A stretch of 64,000 bases of DNA. Source: Gadus chalcogrammus. Its lineage: Eukaryota > Chordata > Actinopteri > Gadiformes > Gadidae. A model generated the notes under the pieces. That model was not told the origin of the DNA. It worked only from the letters and a program-made list of their open reading frames with translations, and searched no databases. Positions 54,854 to 64,000 of this stretch are shown here, one piece after another; within the stretch, counting starts at the first letter, position 1; every line of letters starts with the position of its first letter. A program made the position numbers and the translations under genes. The DNA lies in NCBI RefSeq assembly GCF_026213295.1, contig NC_079412.1, positions 186,001 through 250,000 of the forward strand, read 5' to 3'.

Positions 54854-55890
54854 CCCCTATCGCCTTTTGACAATTACTTCAGGGAGGAAGGTGCTCCCTC
54901 AGCCTCCGTTGACTCCCATTCATTTCCAAGAAAGTACTGGCGGCCGGTGAATAACATGGGTTTCAATGGGAGAGAGGAGGAAAGTCCTCCTCTGAGTGGG
55001 TGTGACCTTACAGGCGTCTGATTCGCGCAAAAATCTAGTCGCGCTGCCCTATGAACCAATCAGCAGGTACCCTGGCTGGTGAGCGGTGTTGCCAGATTTG
55101 GCAGATTCCCGACCCAATTGGGCTACTTTTAACAGCTTTAGGCTGGGAAAATTATCATCGGGCGGGAAATTTACCCAATCTGGCAACGCTGTCGATAACA
55201 AACAAACCCGCTCTGCCTGCATCGCCGTTCAGTCTAAGAGACGCAAAGCAGGTGAAATCATCTGAAGGATAACGAGATTCTAACATTTGCGAATAAAAGC
55301 ATTCCATTCATTGAGTTACAGTGCTAAGTTAGCGACCAAAGAAAAAGGTAGACCACTTCGCAAAATCAAGATCACCAAAAGTAATTGCAACGTCCGTGTT
55401 GTGGGTGCTACATGGTTTGCTAGGTACTCATGGCTTACTGGTAGCATTACTAGCAATTGAATGTATTGCTGGCCCTGTTTGCTACTGAATAATGGCAAAT
55501 CTCCAACGTGGGCTGTTCATGGTTTCCCTGATGTGAAAAATCTTGATAGGGCAACCAAACGCCACGACTAGTGTCAAGTTCACATTGGTGCTGCTATGCA
55601 AATTTCCTTGCTAGGCATCATGCCTATAGATCAGGTTGAATCTAGAATAATGTTCTCGTTCTTTTACTAGTTTGCTAATCTGAACGTTCTGTTTGATATT
55701 GTGGAAATGGTGTGGAAAGGGTGAATGATTCAGAGCATGATGCATTTTAACTGGCATCACTTTTGGTCAGTCTTTCCTTAAAACAATTGTACCTGAAAAT
55801 AAACTAAATTGCAGGCAAAATAGGCCCAGATTTTTTTATTTACTTTTACAAATCAAGAGTAAGCTGATTTGACTAATGGGCTTTGCATCC
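54854..55890. other. Interior of the outer hAT-like element
   Basis: No gene recognised. 55088-55186 has inverted GTTGCCAGATTTGG / CCAATCTGGCAAC ends and may be a ~100-base MITE. The rest is AT-rich. Confidence 0.45.
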
Positions 55891-56226
55891 TTTCCTATGG
55901 AAGCATATATGTAGCAAAATGCAATTTGCTACAATTGCAAAAATGCAATTTGGAATTATATTACGCATTTGACAATTCATTATGCAATTTTATAATGTAA
56001 TTTGTAAATACGTTATTCAAGTGTATTTTAACATGCAAATGACAATGCAATCCTCAATTAATTTGCAAACGTTATAACAATACAAATAAATAACATTTTG
56101 TCAAATTCTTTGAGTTCCTTTATACAAATTGAAAAGCTATAGCGTCCCCGTGATTGCAATCCACTTCGCCACGCTCCGTTTGTTGCGATGTTCAAATTAC
56201 ATTTTAATCCGCAAAACGAACGCTTT

Positions 56227-56292
56227 GCAAAAGATTTGGCAAAACGGAATCCAAAACGGAATCCAAAGAGGAATCCAAAGAGGAATCCAAAA
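56227..56292. repeat. Minisatellite in left inverted repeat
   Basis: Four or five units of about 11 bases (AACGGAATCCA / AAGAGGAATCC). The right arm has its counterpart with about nine units at 57781-57882. Confidence 0.85.
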
Positions 56293-56412
56293 AGTCAATA
56301 TGCAAAGTGGCAACGTATCAGCCAATCAGCGTCTGGCGGGAACTACGTCACTTGCTCGTAATTTCCTTGTTCACTTCTAGTTCGTATGTGTCAGGTCCAT
56401 GGTCACCAATGG

Positions 56413-56610
56413 AGATTATTGATACGCTCCGAAGTTTGGCCGATGATGTGGAGAACAATCGTGTTGAAGACACAGATGCAGTAGATAGAGTGCGTGTTCT
56501 GGGAGATAGGATAGAGGACTTATCCTCACTGGTACGTTTTGACGCCAGTGTGGTAAACACAAAGATTTCCCAAGTGCTACAGGCACTGGGTGCGAAACAT
56601 AGGGTCGGGA
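56413..56610 (+). other. Short open frame in the 6-bp-duplication element
   Basis: ATG at 56413 opens an acidic helical stretch (MEIIDTLRSLADDVENN, then DAVDRVRVLGDRIEDLSSL). A GTACGT follows that could be a splice donor. It looks like the first exon of an element protein. I recognise no family. Confidence 0.4.
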
Positions 56611-56611
56611 G

Positions 56612-57066
56612 ACCCACCGTCTCCACCCACTCCTCACCTACAAAGCTCTCGACAACCTAGCCCCCAGTTACCTCTGCGACCTCCTCCAAGAATACCTCCC
56701 TCCCGCTCCCTCCGCTCAACCTCTGCTGGACTACTATGTATCCCCACATCACGACACATTACGAATGGGTGCCCGGTCATTCAGCTGTTCAGCACCCAGG
56801 CTCTGGAACTCCCTCCCCCCACACATAAAACAGTCAGACACCATTACAACCTTCAAGTCACAACTCACCTGTTCAAACTCGCACACAACGTCTAACTGAT
56901 CACTGTCTTGATTGTTTGTTTTGTCTTGTTTTTGTTTTATTTATTTATTTTTTATTATTATTTTTCCACAATGTCTTGTTGTAAACGATTTATGATAACT
57001 TTATGCTCTGTAAGGTGACCTTGGGTGTCTTGAAAGGCGCCCTTTAAATTAAATTATTATTATTAT
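56612..57066 (+). mobile_element. L2-like LINE 3' fragment
   Basis: Encodes the C-terminal module (LLTYKALDNLAPSYL, RSFSCSAPRLWNSLP, TTFKSQL) and then a 3' region with GTGACCTTGGGTGTC, GGCGCC and an (ATT)n tail. The tail is split by the LTR at 57067-57720. 5' truncated. Confidence 0.85.
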
Positions 57067-57725
57067 TGTAGCAGCCCTTGACACGAAATAACCGGAGAGT
57101 CTCTGACGGGTGCAACCTTTTATTCTTTTGTTGCTATGGCACCGTGAAACTAGAAAAAGTAACATAAAATGGTTGCACTTTTACACAAATATTAAGATCA
57201 GGGCAGTACAATGTTCACAAATAAAAGAATGACAGAAAACATATTTCAGGACAACAAAGAAAACTTAAACATGTGCATTATCTTCTTAACTTACATAAAG
57301 ACACCAAAATTAAACATAATCACACTAAAGGCATACAATAAAACAACATACCTCCCTCCGCTTGCCAAGGGTGCAAGACGACGGTAAATTGAGCGGGAAA
57401 AGTTGAATTCACCGGACATTCATGGGTCTGGGCGTTAGCTTGCTTCATACACTATTTACGGACATAAAACGGCATAGAAATGCGACCGGTTTAAGACACA
57501 TGAACTATAAAAATTATACAGAAAACGTTTCAATATGAACCCAACATTTATGTAACCAAAATACAGGCATTAAGACATTAAACTTACGTTTTCGACGCGA
57601 CTACGCGCAAGACACGCATCGCCATGAATGCTGCTGTGCGCCTCTAAAAGGGTACCGGGTGAAACGTAAATAAAAGGTTCCGGGGCACAATACAGGTCGA
57701 TACACAATAGGTCCGTTACAATTAT
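57062..57725 (-). mobile_element. Solo LTR, 654 bp, 5-bp duplication
   Basis: LTR 57067-57720, ends TGTAGCAGCCC and GGTCCGTTACA, with ATTAT on both sides (inside the LINE ATT tail). AATAAA on the minus strand near 57119-57124 sets the orientation. Its GGGCTGCTACA terminus resembles that of the Gypsy LTR at 6323, but the rest differs. Confidence 0.85.
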
Positions 57726-57780
57726 TATTACCGTGGAGATACCCTTGGAGAAAGATATGTTTGCCACTTTGCATATTGAC

Positions 57781-57882
57781 TTTTTGGATTCCTCTTTGGA
57801 TTCTGTTTTGGATTCTGTTTTGGATTCCGCTTTGGATTCCGCTTTGGATTCCGCTTTGGATTCCGTTTTGGATTCCGTTTTG
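57781..57882. repeat. Minisatellite in right inverted repeat
   Basis: About nine tandem GGATTCCGTTTT-type units of 11-12 bases, partner of 56227-56292 in the opposite arm. Confidence 0.88.
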
Positions 57883-58392
57883 CGGATTGTAATGTCATTT
57901 GAATATCGCAACACACGGAGCGTGGCGAAGTGGATTGCAATCACGGGGACGCTATAGCTTTTCAATTTGAATAAAGGAACTCAAAGAATTTGACTGTTAT
58001 TGTATTTTTATTGTTATAACCTTTGCAAATTTAATTGAGGATTGCATTGTCACTTTGCATATTAAAATACACTTTGAATAACGTTTTTACAAATTACATT
58101 ATGAAATTGCATAATGCATTGTCAATTGCATAACGTAATTACTTATTGAATTGCAAATTGCAAATTGCATTGCCATTTGAATTTTGCTACATATATGCTT
58201 CCATACTTTCCTTCTGCCCTTGTAGTCCATTTCAAAGACATGCTGCCCACCAGCTTTCAAATTACAGTGATGCCACTGGTGGCTTTGTATCAATCACATT
58301 CTTATGCCACCATACACCAAAGGCCAATGGCAACCAAGCGCGCGGTCCTTCCTCCCTCACTTTAAAAACTACCAGCCGCCACTGATATATAT

Positions 58393-58635
58393 TAGTGTAA
58401 TCCATGTATAGCACTCTTTCAGGCGTCTCAGTACCCCAACAGAGGAGTACTGCGAGACGAGTATGGCTCAGTACGGCTCAGTCCAGGTCACGGCCACTTT
58501 GGGTGGTGGAAACGCGATCCGTGCCGCACCTTTGCGAACCGAACCGCACCCTCCGATGGAAACGCGCCATTACTGTTTGAGCAATTGAGAGACTTCAAAC
58601 TTATGGCTGTGTGTTGTCTGTCACCGAATGGACTG
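58393..58635. other. Unassigned spacer
   Basis: GC-richer stretch without a frame or recognised repeat. Confidence 0.4.
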
Positions 58636-58702
58636 CCCAACAGTTCCTAACAAATTCCTAACAACTCCTAACAAAGTCCTAACAGTTCCTAACAACTCCT
58701 AA
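58636..58702. repeat. Minisatellite of TTCCTAACAAC units
   Basis: About six imperfect units of 10-12 bases (AACAGTTCCT, AACAAATTCCT). It continues on the far side of the Harbinger element (59369-59402), so that element landed within it. Confidence 0.85.
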
Positions 58703-59371
58703 AGGTACGGCCACACTGAACGTGTAATGCGCCTACGCAGCTAGACGAGCCCGCCCAAAACTTATTTTCCCCCGCTACTTTTCTTTTGCCCCACAAACAT
58801 GGCTGAGGTCACCACCAACGCTGCGCTGTATTTGTTGTGGGAGTTCGAGGAGATTAGAAAACCCAAACACCATCGTGTTTGGGTGCATGACATCCACTGT
58901 AGGCACTCACAGCTGGGTGAGTTTCACCACCTCCTCCAGGAACTCCGCCTGGATGACAGCCGGTTCCAGCGGTATTTTCGGTGGACTGGGGCCATGTTCG
59001 ATGACCTGCTAGCCCGGGTTGGTGCCAGGGTCTACCGTCAGGACACCAACTACAGGCGCTCCATATCAGCTGCAGAGCGCTACTGAGCTGTGGAGTGCCT
59101 GTCTTCCCTCTCTCTGCTAGTGAAATCGGGTCAAGCTCAACGCTGATAGGCTATCGTGGCTAAGCGTCATGTGTAGGAGCGTAAAAAGTTAAATTTTTTG
59201 AACTCTGCGTGTAGGTGCGTTATTTAGGTGCGTAAAACTTTTTGAACACCTAATGCGCTGCTTTAACGCGTGTAACACATCTACGCACCTAAACCAATGG
59301 TTCCCTATGCAAAAATGCCGATTTTCTACGCCTCTAACGCGCATAACGCGTTCAGTGTGGCCTTACCTTAA
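58700..59371 (+). mobile_element. Harbinger element, internally deleted
   Basis: Element 58703-59368, TAA on both sides. Ends AGGTACGGCCACACTGAACG and an inverse ending GGCCTTACCT. It keeps the first ~95 codons of a Harbinger transposase. Related by its ends to the MITE at 39027-39648. Confidence 0.88.
58799..59086 (+). pseudogene. Harbinger transposase N-terminal fragment
   Basis: 95 codons from ATG at 58799: MAEVTTNAALYLLWEFEEI, then VWVHDIH, GEFHHLLQELRLDDSRF, YFRWTGAMFDDLLARVG and SISAAERY, ending in TGA. This is the helical N-terminal region of PIF/Harbinger nucleases; the catalytic DDE part is deleted. It retains a clean start and frame up to the deletion. Confidence 0.82.
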
Positions 59372-59402
59372 CAGTTCCTAACACAGTAGCGAACACTCCT
59401 AA

Positions 59403-60165
59403 CCAGTGGGGCAAAAGAGCCAAAGAAATCTCTGGGTCAACGGACAGTATCCGGATTGGTTAGTGACGGTTGCCATTCAACACCTTCTGGTTTCCGTGCA
59501 ATGCTCACTGTTGTTGGACGACTACAGTGTTTTGAACTTCCTCAAATACTATTGACGTATAGGTATAGCCATTTACCGAAAGCTTTTTTCGAAACGTTGA
59601 CGTTTCGTTGATGTTTTACAGTGTCTTTATAAGTGGTATTTGTGTGTGTGTATATGCGAGTAGTCCGTGTGTGTGCTGGTTATGTATGTGTTTTATTATT
59701 ATAACATCGCTATATAGGCCCTAGCCCGGGCTATGCACCCAAGACGAGCAAAGGGATTAATTAAAAAAAAAATTATAGGACCTAGCCGGCCCTATATAGT
59801 TACTGACAATGTCTGATACTATTAAAGAGTTCTTCGAAGAAAGTAGTCCAATCCGGATCGCTTTTAACTCACTTTATTTGTCAAAGTATTTCGGTATGGT
59901 AACTACGGAGCAAAAGGAGGGGAAGTGTGTCGAACACGTGCTGAGCGACTCCCAGCTGATCAAAACTCTAACCCTCGAGTCTGAGCTGCCTGAAGATTCT
60001 CCCCTCCAACCTCTCTAGTGTCGAGATTGATCGGGTCAAGTGGGCGTGGTCTATATGAAGTGGGCGTGGTGACGTATTAGCCTCGGCTTCTTCACCTATC
60101 TAAAGGTGCTGCCTTCTGTGGATGGAGCAGCCTTCAGTAAGGTCCTGCTCCCCTTGTGGCTATGT
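59403..60165. other. Unassigned interval with a small frame
   Basis: A 69-codon frame at 59809-60018 (MSDTIKEFFEESSPIRIAF...) has an ATG and is acidic at its C-terminus, but matches no family I know. Two AAGTGGGCGTGGT motifs occur at about 60038 and 60059. Confidence 0.35.
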
Positions 60166-60409
60166 ACAGTATTTACGGCTTATATGTGTCGGCTCCTGCT
60201 TCCTAGTGGCTATGTGAGGGTAATACAGCTTGTGTGTTTGAATCTGCTTCCTAGAGGCTATGTGGGGGCAGCATACGTTCTTAAAATACGTAACACTATC
60301 AAAACACCCAAACAATGTTATGATGTTGTTGCGTATTTTAAGAATCTAAGCTACCCACACATAGACCCAATGAAGCAGGACCAAACATATAAGCCGTAAA
60401 TACTATAGA
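60166..60409. repeat. Foldback element
   Basis: Left arm ACAGTATTTACGGCTTATAT, right arm ATATAAGCCGTAAATACTAT. Also inverted CGTTCTTAAAATACG / CGTATTTTAAGAATC in the centre. The sequence CTGCTTCCTAG-GGCTATGTG occurs twice in the left arm. Confidence 0.8.
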
Positions 60410-61113
60410 CGGGTTTCTTGTGTACAAACAATACTAGGTGGGGGAAATAGCCAGGGGGCAAAAGCCTGCTTCGGAGTGAACTGATATCAATGTAGATGCC
60501 GTAATTGCTTGTAAGTTCTCCCTGACACAGGTTGCAATAACAATGTCATTTTACTGAACAATCGCTTTTGTTTATTCATTGCATCACAATCATAAAAACA
60601 CTCTACTGAATGTCCATCTAATTTCCTCAACTTACCAGTTTTGACGGTGTTTTAGTGATGTTTCAAATATCACTAAACGACTGCAGCCACCATCCAATCC
60701 TCCCCCGTCCCTCCTCTGAGTCCTCTTGGACAATAATTGCATAAACCTCTGTCTATGTAAATCTGTGTTTTTTCCTCTCTTCAAAACTAATTGTTTTCGG
60801 TTTTTGCCGGCGTCTTCGGTCTGCACGAGAATTCTGGTGCGCCCATCTGTTTCTCTCGTGCTCCCTCTCGATCCACATAAAAATAAAACTAGTGAGGAAG
60901 AAATAGGCCTACAAACCCCCCGAATATTGACAGAGTATTCGCACACGAATTTTGTCATAATGCACAAATAATTTCACTTTTTTTTTCTGCGGGATAAATT
61001 AAAACGCAATATTTTACAGTTATCAAGCTTTTATAAAATCATAGCCTAAATGTTATTTTAAAATTGCTCCCTCTTATGTGACAATCCTTACAAATACATT
61101 TCCTCCTTCACTC
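60410..61113. other. Unassigned interval
   Basis: No gene recognised. It ends with a CTTCACTCAG acceptor that starts the YqaJ-like frame, so it may be the 5' part or an intron of the ISL2EU gene. Confidence 0.4.
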
Positions 61114-62222
61114 AGCAATTACAACGGAAGATCTTCAGGCCCTCAAAAACATTTGTCCAGAAACTGCTATATTCACATCCATCAACACAGCTGCAGACTC
61201 GGACACAGACACAGCATCAGAATCAGGATGTGAACCTGAGCCCCTGACAGCCACGTTTGACCCATCTGCTAGGGACCTGTCGACAGCTGACCTCCAGGAG
61301 AAGTGTAAAAAGATCTATGAGAAAATGAGAGGGCAATGCACAACTGACAGGACTAGAGCAACCTACAGGATGTTACGAAAGAGCAGAGCAAAGTGCACAA
61401 CCCTGGGGACTCCATAGAGTGGGGCCACGTAACTGGCAGCAATTTTCACAGAATTATTAAATGCAAAGACAGCTCAGCTGACAGTGGTATGAAACTGATC
61501 ATGCAATATGATGCCCACAGATCTTACTGTACCACGCTGTCATGGGGGGAAAGCAAATGGAGGACACAGCACGTAAAAATTATGAAAAAGAAATGAAGAA
61601 AATAACCATGCAAACTTAATGTAAAAGCAGTGGGTCTAACGGTGAGAGCAGATGAGCCGTACCTGGCTCTGCTTCTCCTGATGGCGGTATTCTCTTGTGA
61701 CTTGCGTGGAACAGGCCGCTAGAGATAAGTGCCATACAAGTACAGGGAGGGACTAGAGGGTCAGAGACTGATGCATCCTTTGCCTTGATGGAAACTATGA
61801 CCTGCAACCCCACCCACCCATATTACTCACAGATCCAGTTTACAAAGTATGCTTCTCCCAATGGACATGTGTGACTTCATGGTGTGGACGAATCAAGCAG
61901 CATATTTGCCGGCTACGGAGAGATGAGCCCTTTCTACAAGAAAACTCTTCCCAAGGCTGAATCTTTCTTCATGGACCACTCCTCCCAGAAACTTGTCTGC
62001 CGCTGCAAAGACCCTGACCTGGCAAAGAGAATCAAATGTCTGTACCTGCAAAAAGCCAAGCTTTGGCAAAATGATCAAGGTGCACAGACTGCTCTCCAAC
62101 ACTTTCACTATCTATGTGTGGAACATTCCAGATACATCCGAAAAATGGAAATGTGGATGCAAATAGATACATCAACAATGGTAAATACTGGATGCTGGAC
62201 AACAGCATTTAGAAAAAACTGA
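61114..62222 (+). pseudogene. YqaJ-like (alkaline nuclease fold) protein of ISL2EU, decayed
   Basis: Blocks in three frames. An acidic linker (ITTEDLQALKNICPE...). Then, after a shift near 61405, HVTGSNFHRIIKCKDSS and MQYDAHRS, then WGESKW (TSWG in relatives). Next, after a stop, VRADEPYLA. Then CDFMVWT and RDEPFYKKTLPKAESFFMD. Lambda-exonuclease-like YqaJ proteins show this order, ending with an Asp/Glu-x-Lys active site. The ALLL stretch where the S-P-D motif is expected (about 61665) is disrupted. A spliced C-terminus with CRCKDPDLAKRIKCLY follows. Confidence 0.7.
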
Positions 62223-62950
62223 TATATGAGCAAAGATGGATAAGTTACACCTGCCAAATCTAACTGACTTCATCTACTGTCAACAACAACACAAACAAAC
62301 AACACAATCTGACTCTTTAAGTGTTCTATGTTATTTTTTCTGAATGTACATTTACCGTAAAATCACAAACAGCACTGATATATTATTGTTCATTACGCCA
62401 GAAAGAAGTGCAGTTTGAGTTCGGCAGACAATGATAATACTCAAAACTTAGTTGAAAGCTAGAAAAAAAAAAAAAATCCAGGTATAAATGTTAAATGAGT
62501 TCATATAGTATTAATTATGTACACTCATTCATTGTTGAGATGTACATTTAATTTTAATTGCATTGCCTTCAATATATTGCATTTATATTGCATTTACAAC
62601 ATTCAGTTCATGTTCAATATTTGCCATGTCAGCTTTAAACGCAGCTTTAAACGCAGTTTCTCCATTATCATAAATAAAATTCTTTCAAATAGTTCTGCGG
62701 TGCGTGGGTCTCAACCTTTTTGTACTCTGAATGATCCTGTCTGATCAAATTTAGTTATTCATAACTGTTATTAATTTTATAGTCTGTTATTAATTTTTTA
62801 GTCAGAGAGAAAGAGAGTGATGAGTAAGTGAGAGAGACAGTGAGAGCAAGTAGTACGTGCCCACATTGCCCTCTTAGCCCTAAAAGCCCTGACAAAATCA
62901 TGGAAAATCATGTACACCTCCTTGACTCTGAACAGTCATCGCCGGGCCAC
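62223..62950. other. AT-rich interval between the two ISL2EU genes
   Basis: Poly-A run near 62463-62478, AT-rich, no frame. The part after about 62830 may hold more of the decayed transposase C-terminus. Confidence 0.4.
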
Positions 62951-63534
62951 CACAGCCCCCTAAGGTTTCGTAGGACCAGAACATATGGTTCAAAAGTCCT
63001 CTAGCATATCGACTTGGTGATGGTATGACCCGTGTTCAGTATCTAAAGGTTTAGCTGACACAATAAACTCGTTCAACCATGTAGCAGAATCTGACAACTG
63101 ACGTGAAGTGTCAACACAAGAACCTGGCAACTGAGATTTCCCCTTCGTGAAACTTGGCATTCTTAATGTTGCTCATACACTGGCCAAATCCTCTCTAACA
63201 AGGAAACCTCCATCTGCAAGGATCTCGTCACCATGCTCAAGTTTACCCAAAAAGCCAGAATCTAAAGTTATTACCTTGTTATTACCTTGTCAGAGGCACG
63301 ACCTCCCCACCCACTAGACAAAAAAGATATAGCTCCTGCTGGTGTGATTCCTATTAGATATTTCATTGTGTTTTGGTGCTTATAATTTGACCAGGTTTCA
63401 GCCCTTGCTTTAAGATTGTGTGTTCTTTCTATAAAGATTTCAGTACAGTCTATAATACATCGACAATTCCTAAATTTGGGTTTAAAACACTTTGGCATGT
63501 TTGCTCTCACTGCATCCTTACTAGACCACATTAT
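62951..63534 (-). pseudogene. ISL2EU DDE transposase fragment
   Basis: Minus strand from the LTR border: PTIMWSSKDAV, NCRCIIDCTEIFIERT (first catalytic Asp), WSNYKHQNTMKYLIGITPAG, SGWGGRASDKVIT (second Asp), then GDEILADGGF and TLRMPSFTKGKSQL. The order is that of DDE_Tnp_4-type nucleases. An 11-base tandem duplication (GTTATTACCTT at 63268 and 63279) breaks the frame. An in-frame stop follows GGFLVREDLASV. The N-terminus lies beyond the LTR. Confidence 0.75.
63268..63289. repeat. 11-base tandem duplication in transposase
   Basis: Two exact copies of GTTATTACCTT. Its length is not a multiple of three, so it shifts the frame. Confidence 0.9.
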
Positions 63535-64000
63535 TGTTGGGCAAAATAACCTGCTGAGCACATATAAATATAGCTAACTCCCACCCTAGCTTGAGGAGCA
63601 CAACACATGGCAGTCACGTTACAATATAGTCAGCTTTTAACACATAACACAAACATGATAATATAGTCAGGTCAAGGCCAGAGCCAAGGCCCCATTTCCC
63701 AAGCAGGCAAATGGTAGACACTAACGGAGAGCCACATTAATTCATCACACAAGAGATACTTCGACACAAGAGATACTTCGAGAACAAAGGAGACACTGAG
63801 GAGCTCTTCCCCGTTAGTAGGAACACAAGAAGATACACTTGCATACACCAGGGCCTGAGAGCCAAGGTCAAGCAAAAACACACAGAACCATACACACCTC
63901 ATCGAGAGGAGGATACAGTATAAAACTGTATCAAACAGGGACTCATGACCACCTTCTTCTGAAGCAGACCTTCCACGGAGGCGAAGCTCCGGACGAACCA
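63535..64000 (+). repeat. LTR entering from the right edge, same family as 41500-42269
   Basis: Starts TGTTGGGCAAAATAACC, and its sequence is the inverse of 42269-41665 with substitutions and indels (including TATAAAACTG near 63921 and a final GAAGCTCCGGACGAACCA). It runs off the window, so solo LTR versus full element is open. It interrupts the ISL2EU transposase. Confidence 0.88.

Larger units (their letters stand above)
55891..58211. mobile_element. DNA transposon with long inverted repeats and 6-bp duplication
   Basis: Element 55897-58205, flanked by CTTTCC (55891-55896, 58206-58211). Ends TATGGAAGCATATATGTAGC and inverse. The inverted similarity runs about 420 bases on each side (for example TAGCGTCCCCGTGATTGCAA and its inverse), and each arm contains a minisatellite of GGAATCCAAAA units. 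A short spliced frame lies inside. A LINE fragment and a solo LTR are inserted. The superfamily is unknown; a six-base duplication excludes hAT, Harbinger and piggyBac. Confidence 0.82.
53393..58392. mobile_element. hAT-like non-autonomous element hosting two others
   Basis: Element 53401-58384, flanked by ATATATAT. Ends CAGTGGAGGCT and AGCCGCCACTG. Its own DNA amounts to about 1.4 kb without a transposase; the rest is nested insertions. Because the flanks are themselves (AT)n, the duplication is weak evidence on its own. The CAGTGG ends support it. Confidence 0.7.
61114..63534. mobile_element. ISL2EU-like DNA transposon, decayed, borders not found
   Basis: A plus-strand YqaJ-type nuclease gene and a minus-strand DDE transposase fragment are arranged tail to tail. 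This gene pair is characteristic of ISL2EU. The right side is cut by an LTR at 63535. The left end was not identified. Confidence 0.7.

Noticed and set aside
56227..56292. CRISPR-like regular repeats
   Set aside because: Units are contiguous without unique spacers, in a eukaryotic transposon arm.
57733..57957. Plus frame with SALDSVLD repeats and the minus frames with ESKTESK or NPKRNPK repeats
   Set aside because: They translate the GGATTCC minisatellite in the inverted repeat; periodic codons only.

Overview
The window reads as a transposon-dense stretch of a ray-finned (teleost) fish genome. The evidence is the mix of element families: a Ty3/Gypsy retrotransposon with a proline-tRNA primer site, L2-, RTE- and restriction-like-endonuclease-type LINEs, hAT, PIF/Harbinger, piggyBac, Kolobok and ISL2EU DNA transposons, and genes with GT-AG introns. 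I see no confidently intact host gene, no rRNA or tRNA gene and no CRISPR array. The one possible host gene is a set of degenerate exons at 15.66-18.07 kb.

Layout. 1-6.3 kb (minus): Gypsy element entering from the left edge, with pol, gag, an 18-base primer binding site and the start of its 5' LTR. 7.2-8.3 kb: 5'-truncated L2-like LINE. 8.6-15.3 kb (minus): second L2-like LINE, joined at its 3' side to an unclassified repeat (R) and split by a hAT-like element, which is itself split by a Harbinger element. 15.7-23.2 kb: possible host exons holding a Tol2-like hAT MITE, then an RLE-type non-LTR element lying between two (TG)n tracts and interrupted by a Harbinger element that carries only a trihelix gene and by a solo LTR.

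24.1-29.8 kb is the outstanding object: a Kolobok transposon with TTAA target duplications. It has an eleven-exon THAP transposase gene spoiled by a single stop codon. A convergent three-exon gene encodes a 114-residue cysteine-rich protein that resembles the intracellular 'ballast' domain of the P2X7 receptor. 30-31.6 kb holds a decayed piggyBac transposase, 32.6-35.4 kb a decayed element of a superfamily I cannot name, and 35.6-37.6 kb a decayed hAT.

37.6-48.8 kb (plus) is a third L2-like LINE inserted in one arm of a palindromic MITE. It is loaded with a 5.7-kb hAT (itself carrying a solo LTR, a Harbinger MITE inside a tandem duplication, and a piece of another hAT in its intron), an RTE fragment, repeat R and a foldback array of the motif CCTATGTTCCCC. 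49-53 kb: palindromic MITEs, a poly-G hAT MITE and a piggyBac element. 53.4-58.4 kb: a hAT-like element holding two further elements, one with long terminal inverted repeats containing a minisatellite. 58.7-59.4 kb: Harbinger fragment. 61.1-63.5 kb: decayed ISL2EU with convergent YqaJ-like nuclease and DDE genes, cut by a second copy of the LTR seen at 41.5 kb, which runs off the right edge.

Many insertions are resolved by exact target-site duplications, so the window gives a partial insertion chronology. Almost every coding region is broken. The Kolobok pair is the closest to functional.
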